Part shown: positions 46,216-55,101 of the stretch, piece after piece
Numbering within the stretch: position 1 is the stretch's first letter
How the letters are laid out: every line of letters begins with the position of its first letter
Assembly: GCA_028282785.1 (NCBI GenBank)
Contig: JANQHE010000018.1
Location: forward strand, 1 to 64,000
Length of the DNA stretch: 64,000 bases
DNA from: Bacteroidales bacterium
GTDB lineage: Bacteria > Bacteroidota > Bacteroidia > Bacteroidales > UBA12077
Direction of reading: 5' to 3'
The notes under the pieces: generated by a model
Seen by the model: the letters and a program-made list of their open reading frames with translations, nothing else
What the model was told of the DNA's origin: nothing
Database searches by the model: none
Made by a program: the position numbers and the translations under genes

Positions 46216-47754
46216 TTAACTACTCCGGGCCTTTTTGAATATAATATTCCAAATAGCCTTCCAAAAATATCTCCAGTCAGTTAGGAATGGACGTTTTAGA
46301 TAAGAATCCAAGTATTTCATTTCTGAAGCTTGAATCTCATCTAATGTTTTTGGTAAATCAACATAAAAGGGAGGAATAAGTCCTGGTTTAGTTTTGGTTC
46401 TTTTTTCTTGCAATTCTTTACTGTACAAACTAAAATAATGCTTACTTAGTGGACGAACTCCCACAATTTTTAAATCGCCTCGCAGCAAATTTATTAACAT
46501 TGGTAATTCATCGATCCAAAATTTTCTAAAAATTTTACCTGCAGTTGTAATTCTAAAATCATCTTTAAATTTTCCTCCTTCCTGCAATTTAGACTTATCG
46601 TAAATATACTCTTGTAAATATTCTGCATAGGGATGCATCGTTCGCAATTTGTAAACGTTAATAATTTTCCCATTTTTACCAACACGGTGCAGTTTTACAA
46701 ATGGCCCGTAAGTAGGCTCCATATCATAAAATGGTTCACGAGTTTTTCTAGCTATATAATATAACCAACCACGTATTTCTCGTTTGGTCACAACTCTAAA
46801 ACCACAAGAATACAAACGCCCGAAGGTTTCAGCTTTAGATATTACGCGATTTTCTCCTCGGGTAAGAAAAAAATATAAACGTTTTGTCAAATTAAATTTT
46901 GGGAGTACTCTTTTTATAATATAATCGAAAAAATAATATATTCGATTCAAAACCAAAGGGTATTTTTTTAATATTCTTTTTTTGCGTTGATCTTTAGTTT
47001 CTACACACCCAATAAAAAAGCCCCCATCAACCAGTTTCCTGTTTACAGACTCAAAGAATTTATTGATAAATCGAATGTCATTTATCCTCTTAAGATTAAC
47101 AATTTTAAGATAAAATTTTTCCGGTAACTTATCTACATTAAATCGAGTTGTTGTTGAAAGTAGTGAGTAGTTTGGAATATTAAGATCAATATTTTCGGAT
47201 AAAAAGTTGAAAACATCGATATTTGATTCTTCAATAATTGTTTCTTTAATATTCTCAGGAACGGGATCGAGAGTATATTCAATTGGATAAATCTCCGTTT
47301 CGGGTATAACATTTAAATGTCCAACAATTTTTTGATACTTTTCAAATACTGCTGATGTATCTGTACTCTTTTTTGCTTGTTTAACAAAATACTCGTTAAT
47401 TGCGAAAATTATTTCAAATAAGGTGGTAAATCCAATTGTACCAAAAACCACCAGACGGGAATATTCAAGAGTACGCAGCATATACATCAGAATAGCAATG
47501 ATACCAGCAATTAATAGATTAACTAAAACCTGATATAAAACAGAATTGGAAAGGCTTGTTCTTTTTGGTGCTGTATATTTTTGAGATATTATTGAAATAA
47601 ATAACCAGATTGAGATAAAAACAATAAATCCGATTGCATACTTAGTAAAGTATGGTTCGGCCTCACCAGGTTTAATCCATAAAATTAATGAAAAAGCTGC
47701 CAGGATGGCGAGTATATCAAATAAAAGGTGAATAAACAGAGAGCGTTTTGTCAT
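46216..47754 (-). CDS. Membrane sugar transferase (phosphoglycosyl transferase, PF02397-like C-terminus)
   Basis: A 512-residue enzyme, probably the initiating transferase that loads a sugar phosphate onto undecaprenyl phosphate. Residues 1-125 contain four transmembrane helices. Residues ~140-335 are soluble; FVNKFF-like and GGFFIGCVETKD stretches suggest a methyltransferase-like fold, unproven. Residues ~345-512 carry the bacterial sugar transferase core: INVYKLRTMHPYAEYL, ITTAGKIFRKFWIDELPMLINLLRGDLKIVGVRPL. The hydrophobic re-entrant helix normally just before this core is not visible; instead the sequence reads YYIARKTREPFYDMEP. It lies between the deacetylase (152-base gap) and the Wzi-like gene. 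Confidence 0.85.
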   Translation of the reverse strand: MTKRSLFIHLLFDILAILAAFSLILWIKPGEAEPYFTKYAIGFIVFISIWLFISIISQKYTAPKRTSLSNSVLYQVLVNLLIAGIIAILMYMLRTLEYSRLVVFGTIGFTTLFEIIFAINEYFVKQAKKSTDTSAVFEKYQKIVGHLNVIPETEIYPIEYTLDPVPENIKETIIEESNIDVFNFLSENIDLNIPNYSLLSTTTRFNVDKLPEKFYLKIVNLKRINDIRFINKFFESVNRKLVDGGFFIGCVETKDQRKKRILKKYPLVLNRIYYFFDYIIKRVLPKFNLTKRLYFFLTRGENRVISKAETFGRLYSCGFRVVTKREIRGWLYYIARKTREPFYDMEPTYGPFVKLHRVGKNGKIINVYKLRTMHPYAEYLQEYIYDKSKLQEGGKFKDDFRITTAGKIFRKFWIDELPMLINLLRGDLKIVGVRPLSKHYFSLYSKELQEKRTKTKPGLIPPFYVDLPKTLDEIQASEMKYLDSYLKRPFLTDWRYFWKAIWNIIFKKARSS

Positions 47755-47906
47755 TGAATTATTAAATTAATAAAATTATTTATTTCAAACAAGTATGACA
47801 TTAATAGCTCAGTAAAGTTAGGTTTTTCAGAGAAGAAGGAAAAAAATAATAACGTTAAATATAAACAGAAAGGATAACTGAAAAAGCATTAAATGTTGAA
47901 GTAATA

Positions 47907-48734
47907 TTAATTTCTTAGTTTGTTTAAGAAGTACTTTACCATATTTTTTGTATTCTGCCAAATTAGTTCTTGTATCCAAGGTAATGGCTTATCGGTCCAA
48001 CGTTGAGGATGAAAGGTAAACATTATTTGATTAGGTAATTTTCCTTTTTCAGCTGCGGAAATAATATCGTGGGTTTTCTTAAAACCATGAAAGTATCCTG
48101 TGTTTTCACCTCTTTTTATGACAGGGGATGACAGCACGTTTGATTTATATACTTTGTCTCTTATACTTACCTTTTCACCATTCCACTTACGACCAGTGTC
48201 TGTTAAGTATAGTACCCTCGAAAAATTAATATCGAAGTAAGGTTCTCCAATAATTCCAAAATCTTTATAATTATAATATTTCCATAAAAGTTTGTTATCA
48301 TATTTTGAAAGCGGACTACCATGCATACAGATAGTATTAACCGGGAAGAACTTTCTCAGTTCTTGGAGGTGTTTATCAAATAGTTTTATCGCATGGTTTA
48401 TAATGTCCCTTTCAGTTAATTTTGAACTTTTGTTCACAAGGTCAACATCCTCATAATGATAACCAATTTCATGGCCTAATTTTACTATTTTTTCAATAAT
48501 CTTAGGGTTAAAACTTTCTGAAACGATTCTGAAATAATAACTTCCCTTTATTCCTAACTCATGTTGTATTTGCGCAAAACGAAAAGAATTTTCAGGGAGT
48601 TTATCTACATCGTGACGCAATATTATTGTTTTTTTAGCAGGGCATTTAAGGAATTCTTGAAAAGTTTGGAAAGAATAGTTTTGATTTCTAAGTTTTAATA
48701 TTAGAGTTTTATATGTTTTAAGGGTAAAGTCCAT
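47907..48734 (-). CDS. Polysaccharide deacetylase-like protein
   Basis: A 275-residue NodB-like (carbohydrate esterase 4) protein. The metal and catalytic motif is ILRHDVDKLPENS (Asp-Asp/His motif 1 as RHDVD), GHEIGYHYEDVD corresponds to motif 2 (H-x-x-x-H), and ICMHGSPLS and MFTFHPQRW are later conserved blocks. No signal peptide is seen, so it may act on cytoplasmic glycan intermediates or be exported another way. Its ATG directly abuts the stop of the methyltransferase pseudogene, so the two were once adjacent genes of one operon. Confidence 0.82.
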   Translation of the reverse strand: MDFTLKTYKTLILKLRNQNYSFQTFQEFLKCPAKKTIILRHDVDKLPENSFRFAQIQHELGIKGSYYFRIVSESFNPKIIEKIVKLGHEIGYHYEDVDLVNKSSKLTERDIINHAIKLFDKHLQELRKFFPVNTICMHGSPLSKYDNKLLWKYYNYKDFGIIGEPYFDINFSRVLYLTDTGRKWNGEKVSIRDKVYKSNVLSSPVIKRGENTGYFHGFKKTHDIISAAEKGKLPNQIMFTFHPQRWTDKPLPWIQELIWQNTKNMVKYFLNKLRN

Positions 48735-49240
48735 TTATTTAGTACAAAAATAAATTATCCCATTCTCACTTAAGCCATATTTCCTTTTTTCTTTTGAACC
48801 CTGTACAATTCATGCATGGCCTTCCAATCATCAGTGATATGTTCTAATACATGGCTTGATAAAATTATATCATAACTTTCATCCTGAAAAGGAATATTTG
48901 TCATGTCAATTTTTTCATTGCTCTAGCTGATTTCAAATCTGCACTTAGATAGTTTGAAATTTTCAATTTTCTAAATTTCTTATAGAAACAATGTTCGGGA
49001 GCAAAATATAGAACATTAAATTTTTGGTTCGTGAAATTTGTTTCATTACGTTAGAAATAAGAAAAACAGCCTATGCCTAACCCCTGCTCCACAACGAGGG
49101 CAATCTCCTGTGTCAGATTTATAAAACGATTTAAAATTATTATCGCAAACGGGGCAGGTTACATTTGAACCGTAATATCTTAAGGACCTTACAAAATAAA
49201 TAAGGTTGATTATTATATCTCTTGCAAGTCCAGGTGTTAT
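48735..49240 (-). pseudogene. Decayed zinc-ribbon SAM methyltransferase
   Basis: Not in the ORF track. Reading the minus strand from 49240, one frame gives ARDIIINLIYFV, then a zinc-ribbon, VTCPVCDNNF...GDCPRCGAGVRHRL, and stops near 49046. A second frame continues FNVLYFAPEHCFYKKFR and LSADLKSARAM, the start of a class I SAM methyltransferase core. A shift at the T run 48910-48915 leads to the third frame, IDMTNIPFQDESYDIILSSHVLEHI and WKAMHELYRV. The C-terminal tail YGLSENGIIYFCTK is in yet another frame and ends at 48735, abutting the deacetylase start. About 60-70 codons before the tail seem deleted, by memory of family length. No ATG starts the first frame; ATA sits at 49238-49240. It was probably a glycan methyltransferase. 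Confidence 0.82.
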
Positions 49241-49276
49241 ATAACTTTATTTTATACTAAACTTTAGAATTCATAA

Positions 49277-50356
49277 TTATTTAAAATTGTATTGATAATC
49301 AGGTTTTTTTTTCATTACCTGATAACTTTTTGGCCAACTCTGAATAAACCAAACAAGAAAACTTGAAACGTCTATTTTTTTACTTAATAACTCCTTCTGT
49401 TTATTTTTCCACACTTGATTATTTTCATTTTTAATTATTTGAATAGCTTTTTCAATTGCTCTTTTTTGATCATCTTCTGATTCCGAAAAATTGTGGACAA
49501 TTCCATATAGATCTTCCATTTCTTTTGTATAATAACGCCCTGTATTATCTAGATAAATTCCCGGAATGCCTAATACTGCACCTTCCGCTACCATAGTGGC
49601 ACTTTCTCCTACTACTAAAGAAGAAAAAGCAATAGCGTGGTGCATAGTTTCCGGAGATAAAGGATAGCGGTACTTTTCTAATTCGTTGGGAAGTTCTTTT
49701 TCAGAAGAAATAAATACTTTAAGGTAGTTGGAAAGTTTTTTTACCAACAGGGTTTTGTTTTCCAAAGATATTCCTTGATGATTCATATCGTGACTGGCCT
49801 GCCAGCTAACAAAGCGGACAATACAATATTTTTCTTCTGATTTTAAACCTAAATCCTTTATAATTGATTGACAGGGCTTAAATTGATTGGGGTGTAAATA
49901 AGCTAATTCATGATATCCACTATATTTGATGTTGTTTTTCCCCATATAAGGGTGAGCATAGTTTGCAGTTAAAATTGCTTTAGTAAAAGGTTTATATAAT
50001 CTAACTTGTTCAAAATTAAAAGTATCTTCTAACGAGATATGTGGTTTTCTTAAAAGAAAAGCTGCATGAGCAGCATACATCGAACCATGACTTAGAAATA
50101 TATCTGCCTTGAATTTTAAACCAACAATAAACTCTTTAAACCCAAATTCAAATATTCCCCAAATTTTTCCAATAATTGAATTATATTTTTTCCCAAAAGA
50201 TTTATATGGTAAATTGTAATGGTTTAATAAATTTATCTCAAACTCTTTATTTCGACAAGTAAAAAGAACTTCATTCCCTTTTTTTTGCATTTCTAATGCA
50301 AAATATTTAAATAAATGTACATGGGCTGGATGCCCACTATCGATAAGAATTTTCAT
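49277..50356 (-). CDS. DUF354 family protein (GT-B-like)
   Basis: A 359-residue protein of the DUF354 family, a group with a glycosyltransferase GT-B-like fold found in polysaccharide loci. Features: ILIDSGHPAHVHLFKYFALEMQ at the N-terminus, LSHGSMYAAHAAFLLRKPHISLEDT, CIVRFVSWQASHD in the second domain, and VVGESATMVAEGAVLGIPGIYLDN, resembling the UDP-GlcNAc epimerase/MurG nucleotide-sugar region. A role as a sugar transferase or epimerase-like enzyme is inferred. The ATG overlaps the stop of the FemAB-like gene by 4 bases (ATGA). The pseudogene lies directly downstream. Confidence 0.82.
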   Translation of the reverse strand: MKILIDSGHPAHVHLFKYFALEMQKKGNEVLFTCRNKEFEINLLNHYNLPYKSFGKKYNSIIGKIWGIFEFGFKEFIVGLKFKADIFLSHGSMYAAHAAFLLRKPHISLEDTFNFEQVRLYKPFTKAILTANYAHPYMGKNNIKYSGYHELAYLHPNQFKPCQSIIKDLGLKSEEKYCIVRFVSWQASHDMNHQGISLENKTLLVKKLSNYLKVFISSEKELPNELEKYRYPLSPETMHHAIAFSSLVVGESATMVAEGAVLGIPGIYLDNTGRYYTKEMEDLYGIVHNFSESEDDQKRAIEKAIQIIKNENNQVWKNKQKELLSKKIDVSSFLVWFIQSWPKSYQVMKKKPDYQYNFK

Positions 50357-51360
50357 GTAAAAATTTTTATAATTTTAACGGCAAGTTTTCCTAAACCAAA
50401 TAAAAATGGTTTTGAAATATAAAGAAATCTACCATACTCAACTTGTTCACCACCAAATTTAGATTTAAACTCCCTTACTCCATAATCTTCGTTAGGCTTA
50501 CCGGCACCCATAAAATCAAATAAAGCAATGTTGTTTTTATTGGCGTAGCCCATAGCTGCCCAAGTTGCTAGTACACTAGGATAAATTCCCTTGTACTTTC
50601 CATCTTCGCCACATATAAACCATTCGTAAATAATTCTGTTTTGAAATATAGGACACATAATACCTCCTAATATTTTTTTGTTATATTTTACTAAGAGATA
50701 TTTTCCCAAGTTTTGTTTGAAAAACTCTATAAAAAATGATTTTGGAAAAAGAGGTGTTTTTACTTTCTCTTGATAAAGTCGTTTTAAAATGCTATAGAAT
50801 TCTAAAACATCTTTTTCAGATTGTGCTTCAATGATTTCTGCTCTAGCGTTAAAACTTTTTTTGATTTGACGTAATTTACTTTTACTAATTTTCTTTGTTA
50901 TCTCTTGATCACTAGTGCAATCTACATGGAAATTCAAATGGGCATGATACTGAAAGCCGGCTGAAAAAAAAATCGATTTATAGATCGAATAATTATTAAA
51001 GTTTCTGATTTCTATATAAATAGCTTTTCTTTTTAAATACCTAATAAGCGAACTTAATAACAAATTAAGCTCTTCATTTGTAATGTTTTTATTTAATACA
51101 GGTCCTGAATAAATTATAGCGCGACGACTTAAAAAAGATTTTAATATTCCTTTTTCTTTTTGGATGATACCAGAAACTAATGCTCTTATATTATTTGAAT
51201 CTTTAATAGCTATTATAAAGGGATCGAACCCACATTGTTTAAAGAAATGAAAAACTTCTTGCGTATGGAAAAAGTTAGCAAAATTCGAATCGTTCAACGT
51301 TTCCCATTGATCAATAGAAATATCCTTAATATCAGTAATTACTTGAAGATTGTTCAACAT
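50353..51360 (-). CDS. FemAB/GNAT-like acyltransferase
   Basis: A 335-residue protein with two GNAT-like halves in the FemAB/lipid II:glycine glycyltransferase style. Recognisable parts: KSKLRQIKKSFNARAEI, LVKYNKKILGGIMCPIF, IYEWFICGEDGKYKGIYPSVLATWAAMGYA and FDFMGAGKPNEDYGVREFKSKFGG. FemAB proteins add amino acids from aminoacyl-tRNA to peptidoglycan precursors; relatives inside exopolysaccharide loci are presumed to acylate the glycan. It overlaps the preceding glycosyltransferase by 1 base and DUF354 by 4, so it is translationally coupled. Confidence 0.85.
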   Translation of the reverse strand: MLNNLQVITDIKDISIDQWETLNDSNFANFFHTQEVFHFFKQCGFDPFIIAIKDSNNIRALVSGIIQKEKGILKSFLSRRAIIYSGPVLNKNITNEELNLLLSSLIRYLKRKAIYIEIRNFNNYSIYKSIFFSAGFQYHAHLNFHVDCTSDQEITKKISKSKLRQIKKSFNARAEIIEAQSEKDVLEFYSILKRLYQEKVKTPLFPKSFFIEFFKQNLGKYLLVKYNKKILGGIMCPIFQNRIIYEWFICGEDGKYKGIYPSVLATWAAMGYANKNNIALFDFMGAGKPNEDYGVREFKSKFGGEQVEYGRFLYISKPFLFGLGKLAVKIIKIFT

Positions 51361-52298
51361 TAAATTACTTCTTTGTATAAATTATATATAGTATTTGCAA
51401 TAGAATTAGAATCTATTTTTAAATCATTTATTCGTAATCTACCATTCGTTTGTTGGTTATTTATTGAAAACTTAATAGCACAATCTAATTTCTTAGAAAA
51501 GTCAATGGTGTTGGATTCAGATATATAACAGCCTTTGAGGCCTTTAAGCAATAATTCTACATCACCAACATTTGTGCTAACTATAGGTCGGTTGCAGGCA
51601 AGAGCTTCTTTAATGACATTTGGAGACCCTTCCCATAAACTTGATAACACGACAACATCCGAGGCATTCATATATAAGGGAGCATCCTCATGAGGAATGC
51701 CATTTAAACAGTGAATTTGAATTGAATATTTATTTTTTAGAGTATCTATGGAAGAACTTACTAAATCAAAGTTTTTTTCAAATCTACTCGAATTGGCTCC
51801 AAATAAAATATGAATATCTTCAAATGACCAATTAAGTTTTTCACGGGCTGTAAGTTTATCAATTGGTTTAAAATTCTTGATATTTACACCATTTGGAATA
51901 ATTTTTGCATTTTTAAACCCTATTTTTTCTTTCATATTAATTGTTTTAACAATAGTTGTTTTCCAAAAAAAAATTATGAAAAACCGGACTATACATAAAC
52001 CAATTTTTGATTGATAAATATCACTTCCCATCAAAGATGCTATAACAGGAATCTTTTTACTAGCAATGAAAGATACAATAGCAGAAAACGAATAGTGCGC
52101 ATGGATAATATCAAATTTATTTTTTCGAAGATACTTCTTTAATTTAAAAATATTTTTAAGATATCCTTTAATACCTTTTTCTAAAATTCCAAAATGAGTA
52201 ATTGACACATTAAGATTAGTAAGAGAATTGGCTTGATTTATAATGATTGGATTTAATAAGCCCTTATTATTACAACTGCTAACAAATAATATTCTCAT
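51360..52298 (-). CDS. Glycosyltransferase family 4
   Basis: A 312-residue GT-B glycosyltransferase, short for the family. It shows DIIHAHYSFSAIVSFIA in the N-lobe, KIIPNGVNIKNFKP at the domain junction, and VVLSSLWEGSPNVIKEALACNRPIV carrying the E-x7-E motif. It acts on the cytoplasmic face, extending the lipid-linked repeat unit. Sugar donor unknown. It overlaps the ATP-grasp gene by 4 bases and the FemAB-like gene by 1 base. Confidence 0.9.
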   Translation of the reverse strand: MRILFVSSCNNKGLLNPIIINQANSLTNLNVSITHFGILEKGIKGYLKNIFKLKKYLRKNKFDIIHAHYSFSAIVSFIASKKIPVIASLMGSDIYQSKIGLCIVRFFIIFFWKTTIVKTINMKEKIGFKNAKIIPNGVNIKNFKPIDKLTAREKLNWSFEDIHILFGANSSRFEKNFDLVSSSIDTLKNKYSIQIHCLNGIPHEDAPLYMNASDVVVLSSLWEGSPNVIKEALACNRPIVSTNVGDVELLLKGLKGCYISESNTIDFSKKLDCAIKFSINNQQTNGRLRINDLKIDSNSIANTIYNLYKEVI

Positions 52299-53347
52299 TT
52301 CCTTAAAAATAGATCAATAGCATTTTCTAATCTCAAATTATAGGATAGATTTATATTAAACATACCTTCTTCAAAAATCCATGTATTATCTTGGTATAAG
52401 AACCTGCCAGGGACACCTTTTTTTTCGCATATATAAGCTTGCACATGGCCGAAAATTGTTTGCATTTCGTTAATTAAATAACCACCTTGCCCATCTTCAA
52501 AAAGGTCTATTGCCATAGAGTTAAAACCATATTTTTCGCAAATGTTTTTTACAAAGTTTAATAATTTTTCAGGAGGCTCAATATAATCAATTCCTTTTGT
52601 ACCGCTTGCTTTATCTCCTTGTTTAACCTTTTGATGTCCAAAATAAGAATTACCTATTTTAACGACTCTCCATTCAAACTCATGTTTAACATATTCCTGA
52701 AGAATAATGAAACCTTTTTGGGTTTCATTATAAAGAGTTTTATACTTATTAAATAGCCTGATAATTTTAGATGGATTTTTTATTATACTTATAATACGTG
52801 ATTTATAAGACCCCATTTTTAAATTTGGCCCATAGTTTTGTCTTAAGCCATTAGTCCCAAAAGCCGCATCAATATATTTTTTAGCTTCACTTAATGATTT
52901 TATAATCTTGACCCCTTTACCAGAAGCTCCTATGTTAAATTTACCTACTATTGGGAATATGTGATTATTAATAAAACCGTATGATTCTTTTTTATCATAA
53001 AAAATATGTGTTTTGGGATGGGGTAATTTGTTTGCCATCAACCAAAAGGATAAGTATCTTTTATTTTCATGTATGGAAACCTCATCAAAATTGGGATAAA
53101 CATATAATTTCATTATTTTATCCAATATATACAACCGCTCATCATAAAGTTTTTTGAATTTACTTTGTATGGAAGATGGGGTGGCAAGAAATAAGTCAAA
53201 ATTATTATTCGTTATTTGTTCGATCCAACTATCTTTAATGAGATTAATAATACTGTAATTGAGCCCTTTAGTTTTGCATGCTTCTACCCACATTAAGTGA
53301 CCACTGTCGGTTTCATTTTTTAGAATAGCAACATGATATTTATCCAT
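52295..53347 (-). CDS. ATP-grasp enzyme of the polysaccharide locus
   Basis: A 350-residue RimK-like ATP-grasp protein. After an N-terminal pre-ATP-grasp domain, the ATP-binding loop is PIVGKFNIGASGKGVKII (residues ~133-150), the adenine region IILQEYVKHEFEWRVVKIG, and the metal-binding end FNSMAIDLFEDGQGGYLINEMQTIFGH (residues ~285-310). ATP-grasp enzymes join a carboxylate to an amine or thiol through an acyl phosphate. In a glycan locus this suggests an amino acid or amide attached to a uronic acid, or synthesis of such a substituent. It overlaps the asparagine-synthase-like gene by 8 bases, suggesting the two act together. Confidence 0.88.
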   Translation of the reverse strand: MDKYHVAILKNETDSGHLMWVEACKTKGLNYSIINLIKDSWIEQITNNNFDLFLATPSSIQSKFKKLYDERLYILDKIMKLYVYPNFDEVSIHENKRYLSFWLMANKLPHPKTHIFYDKKESYGFINNHIFPIVGKFNIGASGKGVKIIKSLSEAKKYIDAAFGTNGLRQNYGPNLKMGSYKSRIISIIKNPSKIIRLFNKYKTLYNETQKGFIILQEYVKHEFEWRVVKIGNSYFGHQKVKQGDKASGTKGIDYIEPPEKLLNFVKNICEKYGFNSMAIDLFEDGQGGYLINEMQTIFGHVQAYICEKKGVPGRFLYQDNTWIFEEGMFNINLSYNLRLENAIDLFLRK

Positions 53348-55097
53348 ATCTAAATTTTTTATAATTAAGGTCTATATTAATAAGATTTGTGAAACGATGC
53401 CAATATGATTCTGTGTTTAAATGATTTTTGTGATTTAAATCAAAAGTGTAACTTTTCTCGTTAAGCAGGGGTTTAATTTCTTTTGAAAGATTAGAAACCA
53501 TATTTTTAACAAATTCTAATGTCCAATCTCTATAAGTAAAACTTTGCGGATATTTTTTTCTTTTAAGATATATTCGATTAAACCGTTTTGCTATGTAAAC
53601 TAATCTGTTTCCTAAGTATTCATTAGCAGTGTAATAACCATTTTTGGCATAAGGTATATTAGATAAATCAAGCGCAAGAATATTGGTAATGTTAATATGT
53701 AAATCGGATTGATTAATTCTGGAAAGAGGATTCTGCGAAGAGTTATTTTTAAACAGCATACTATGCTCAGTTGAGAAAACGATTTCTAGAAAATCGATAT
53801 CCATATATGGGTTTACGGTATATTTTATTTTACTACCAAAGATATTAGTATCTTGTGTATCATGCACTGAACCTACTATATTATACACAAATAAGAATTC
53901 ACGAATTAGTTTTTCGTTATTAATTCTGAACTCAAAATGGTTTATTTTGTCCATAATTTCTTGAATATCATTACTTGAGGACGTAATAAAATTTTTATCC
54001 AGAATTGATTGTATAATTGAATCTAAAGGTTCTTTTGAATATTCTATATGCCGAATAATTTCTGCTGTAATATAATCGTCATAAACAATTCCTTTTAAAT
54101 AATCTCCTCCCATAAAACCGCCCAAGATCATTTCGGTTTCAGGGTTATTTTTAACTTCTTGTTCAATAGCATTTAATCGATGTGCCCTATGTATATTAAT
54201 TAAAGAGTTTCCAAAATCTACTATTTTGTTAGAATATTCCATAAACCAATCTTTAGTTGGATTTGAAACAAAATAATTATTATAGTTTAAATAACTCTTT
54301 TCAGCTAGTGTTTTTGCAATAACACTATCATGCGATAGAGGATTGCCAAAAGAAAATGTGTTTGTATTAATGTTTAAATTTAATAATGAAGCAAGGATCA
54401 TTCTACTATCATTACCTCCCGTTAGTGTTAATGTTATTTTTTTAGGCTTTAGATAGTTTATGTATTGTTGTATAATTTCATTCCATAATTGGCTTAATTC
54501 ATTATAAGAATAGTTTTTTAATTCTTGTTTTGTTAATTCTAATGGAGACCAGTATTGTCTTTCCTCAATTGAGTTAATGAAACTTATAAAACAAGCTGGT
54601 TTGCTATAGTTTACATATTGAAATAACGTGTTGCTATCAATAAAATGTTCCATTAGAAAAAATAAACGTGTATTATTATAATCAACATAAAGAGGAGTTA
54701 ATCTGGAAATATTTTCTAACAGGTTAGTTAGAATAAAAGAGTTATCTTTTTCGTATTTGAAGAATTTCTTTATACTTTGCCTATCATTATAAATTTGAAA
54801 GGTATTGTTTTTAATAATTATGATATTGAATACACCTTTGATATATCTTATAAATTTGTCTCCATATATAGAATAGAGTTCTATTAAGAGGTTATATTGT
54901 TTATAATGTTTGTATTGAAAATAGATATTTTTCCTTGGTAATATATATCCATCAATAATAAACTGAATATTGTTAGTTGTATCAGTTTGAATTTGATAAT
55001 CAGAATAAAATTGATAATTTTTTGATACGTGAGAATATTTAAATTTAGAAAGGTAAGCGCTTTCCAGATTAGTTATTATCCAATTTAAATTTTCCAT
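53340..55097 (-). CDS. Asparagine synthase-related protein (first copy)
   Basis: A 585-residue protein with an N-terminal Ntn-like region (~1-190) and a C-terminal ATP pyrophosphatase-type domain carrying ITLTLTGGNDSRMILAS (residues ~218-235), the PP-loop. Glutamine-dependent asparagine synthetases begin Met-Cys, the cysteine releasing ammonia. Here the N-terminus is MENLNWIITN with no cysteine, so glutaminase activity is unlikely; it would need free ammonia or another amine. Such proteins in polysaccharide loci are called amidotransferases, with products rarely proven. It overlaps the ATP-grasp gene by 8 bases and follows a GT4 gene by 4. Confidence 0.85.
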   Translation of the reverse strand: MENLNWIITNLESAYLSKFKYSHVSKNYQFYSDYQIQTDTTNNIQFIIDGYILPRKNIYFQYKHYKQYNLLIELYSIYGDKFIRYIKGVFNIIIIKNNTFQIYNDRQSIKKFFKYEKDNSFILTNLLENISRLTPLYVDYNNTRLFFLMEHFIDSNTLFQYVNYSKPACFISFINSIEERQYWSPLELTKQELKNYSYNELSQLWNEIIQQYINYLKPKKITLTLTGGNDSRMILASLLNLNINTNTFSFGNPLSHDSVIAKTLAEKSYLNYNNYFVSNPTKDWFMEYSNKIVDFGNSLINIHRAHRLNAIEQEVKNNPETEMILGGFMGGDYLKGIVYDDYITAEIIRHIEYSKEPLDSIIQSILDKNFITSSSNDIQEIMDKINHFEFRINNEKLIREFLFVYNIVGSVHDTQDTNIFGSKIKYTVNPYMDIDFLEIVFSTEHSMLFKNNSSQNPLSRINQSDLHINITNILALDLSNIPYAKNGYYTANEYLGNRLVYIAKRFNRIYLKRKKYPQSFTYRDWTLEFVKNMVSNLSKEIKPLLNEKSYTFDLNHKNHLNTESYWHRFTNLINIDLNYKKFRYG

Positions 55098-55101
55098 TGA
55101 A

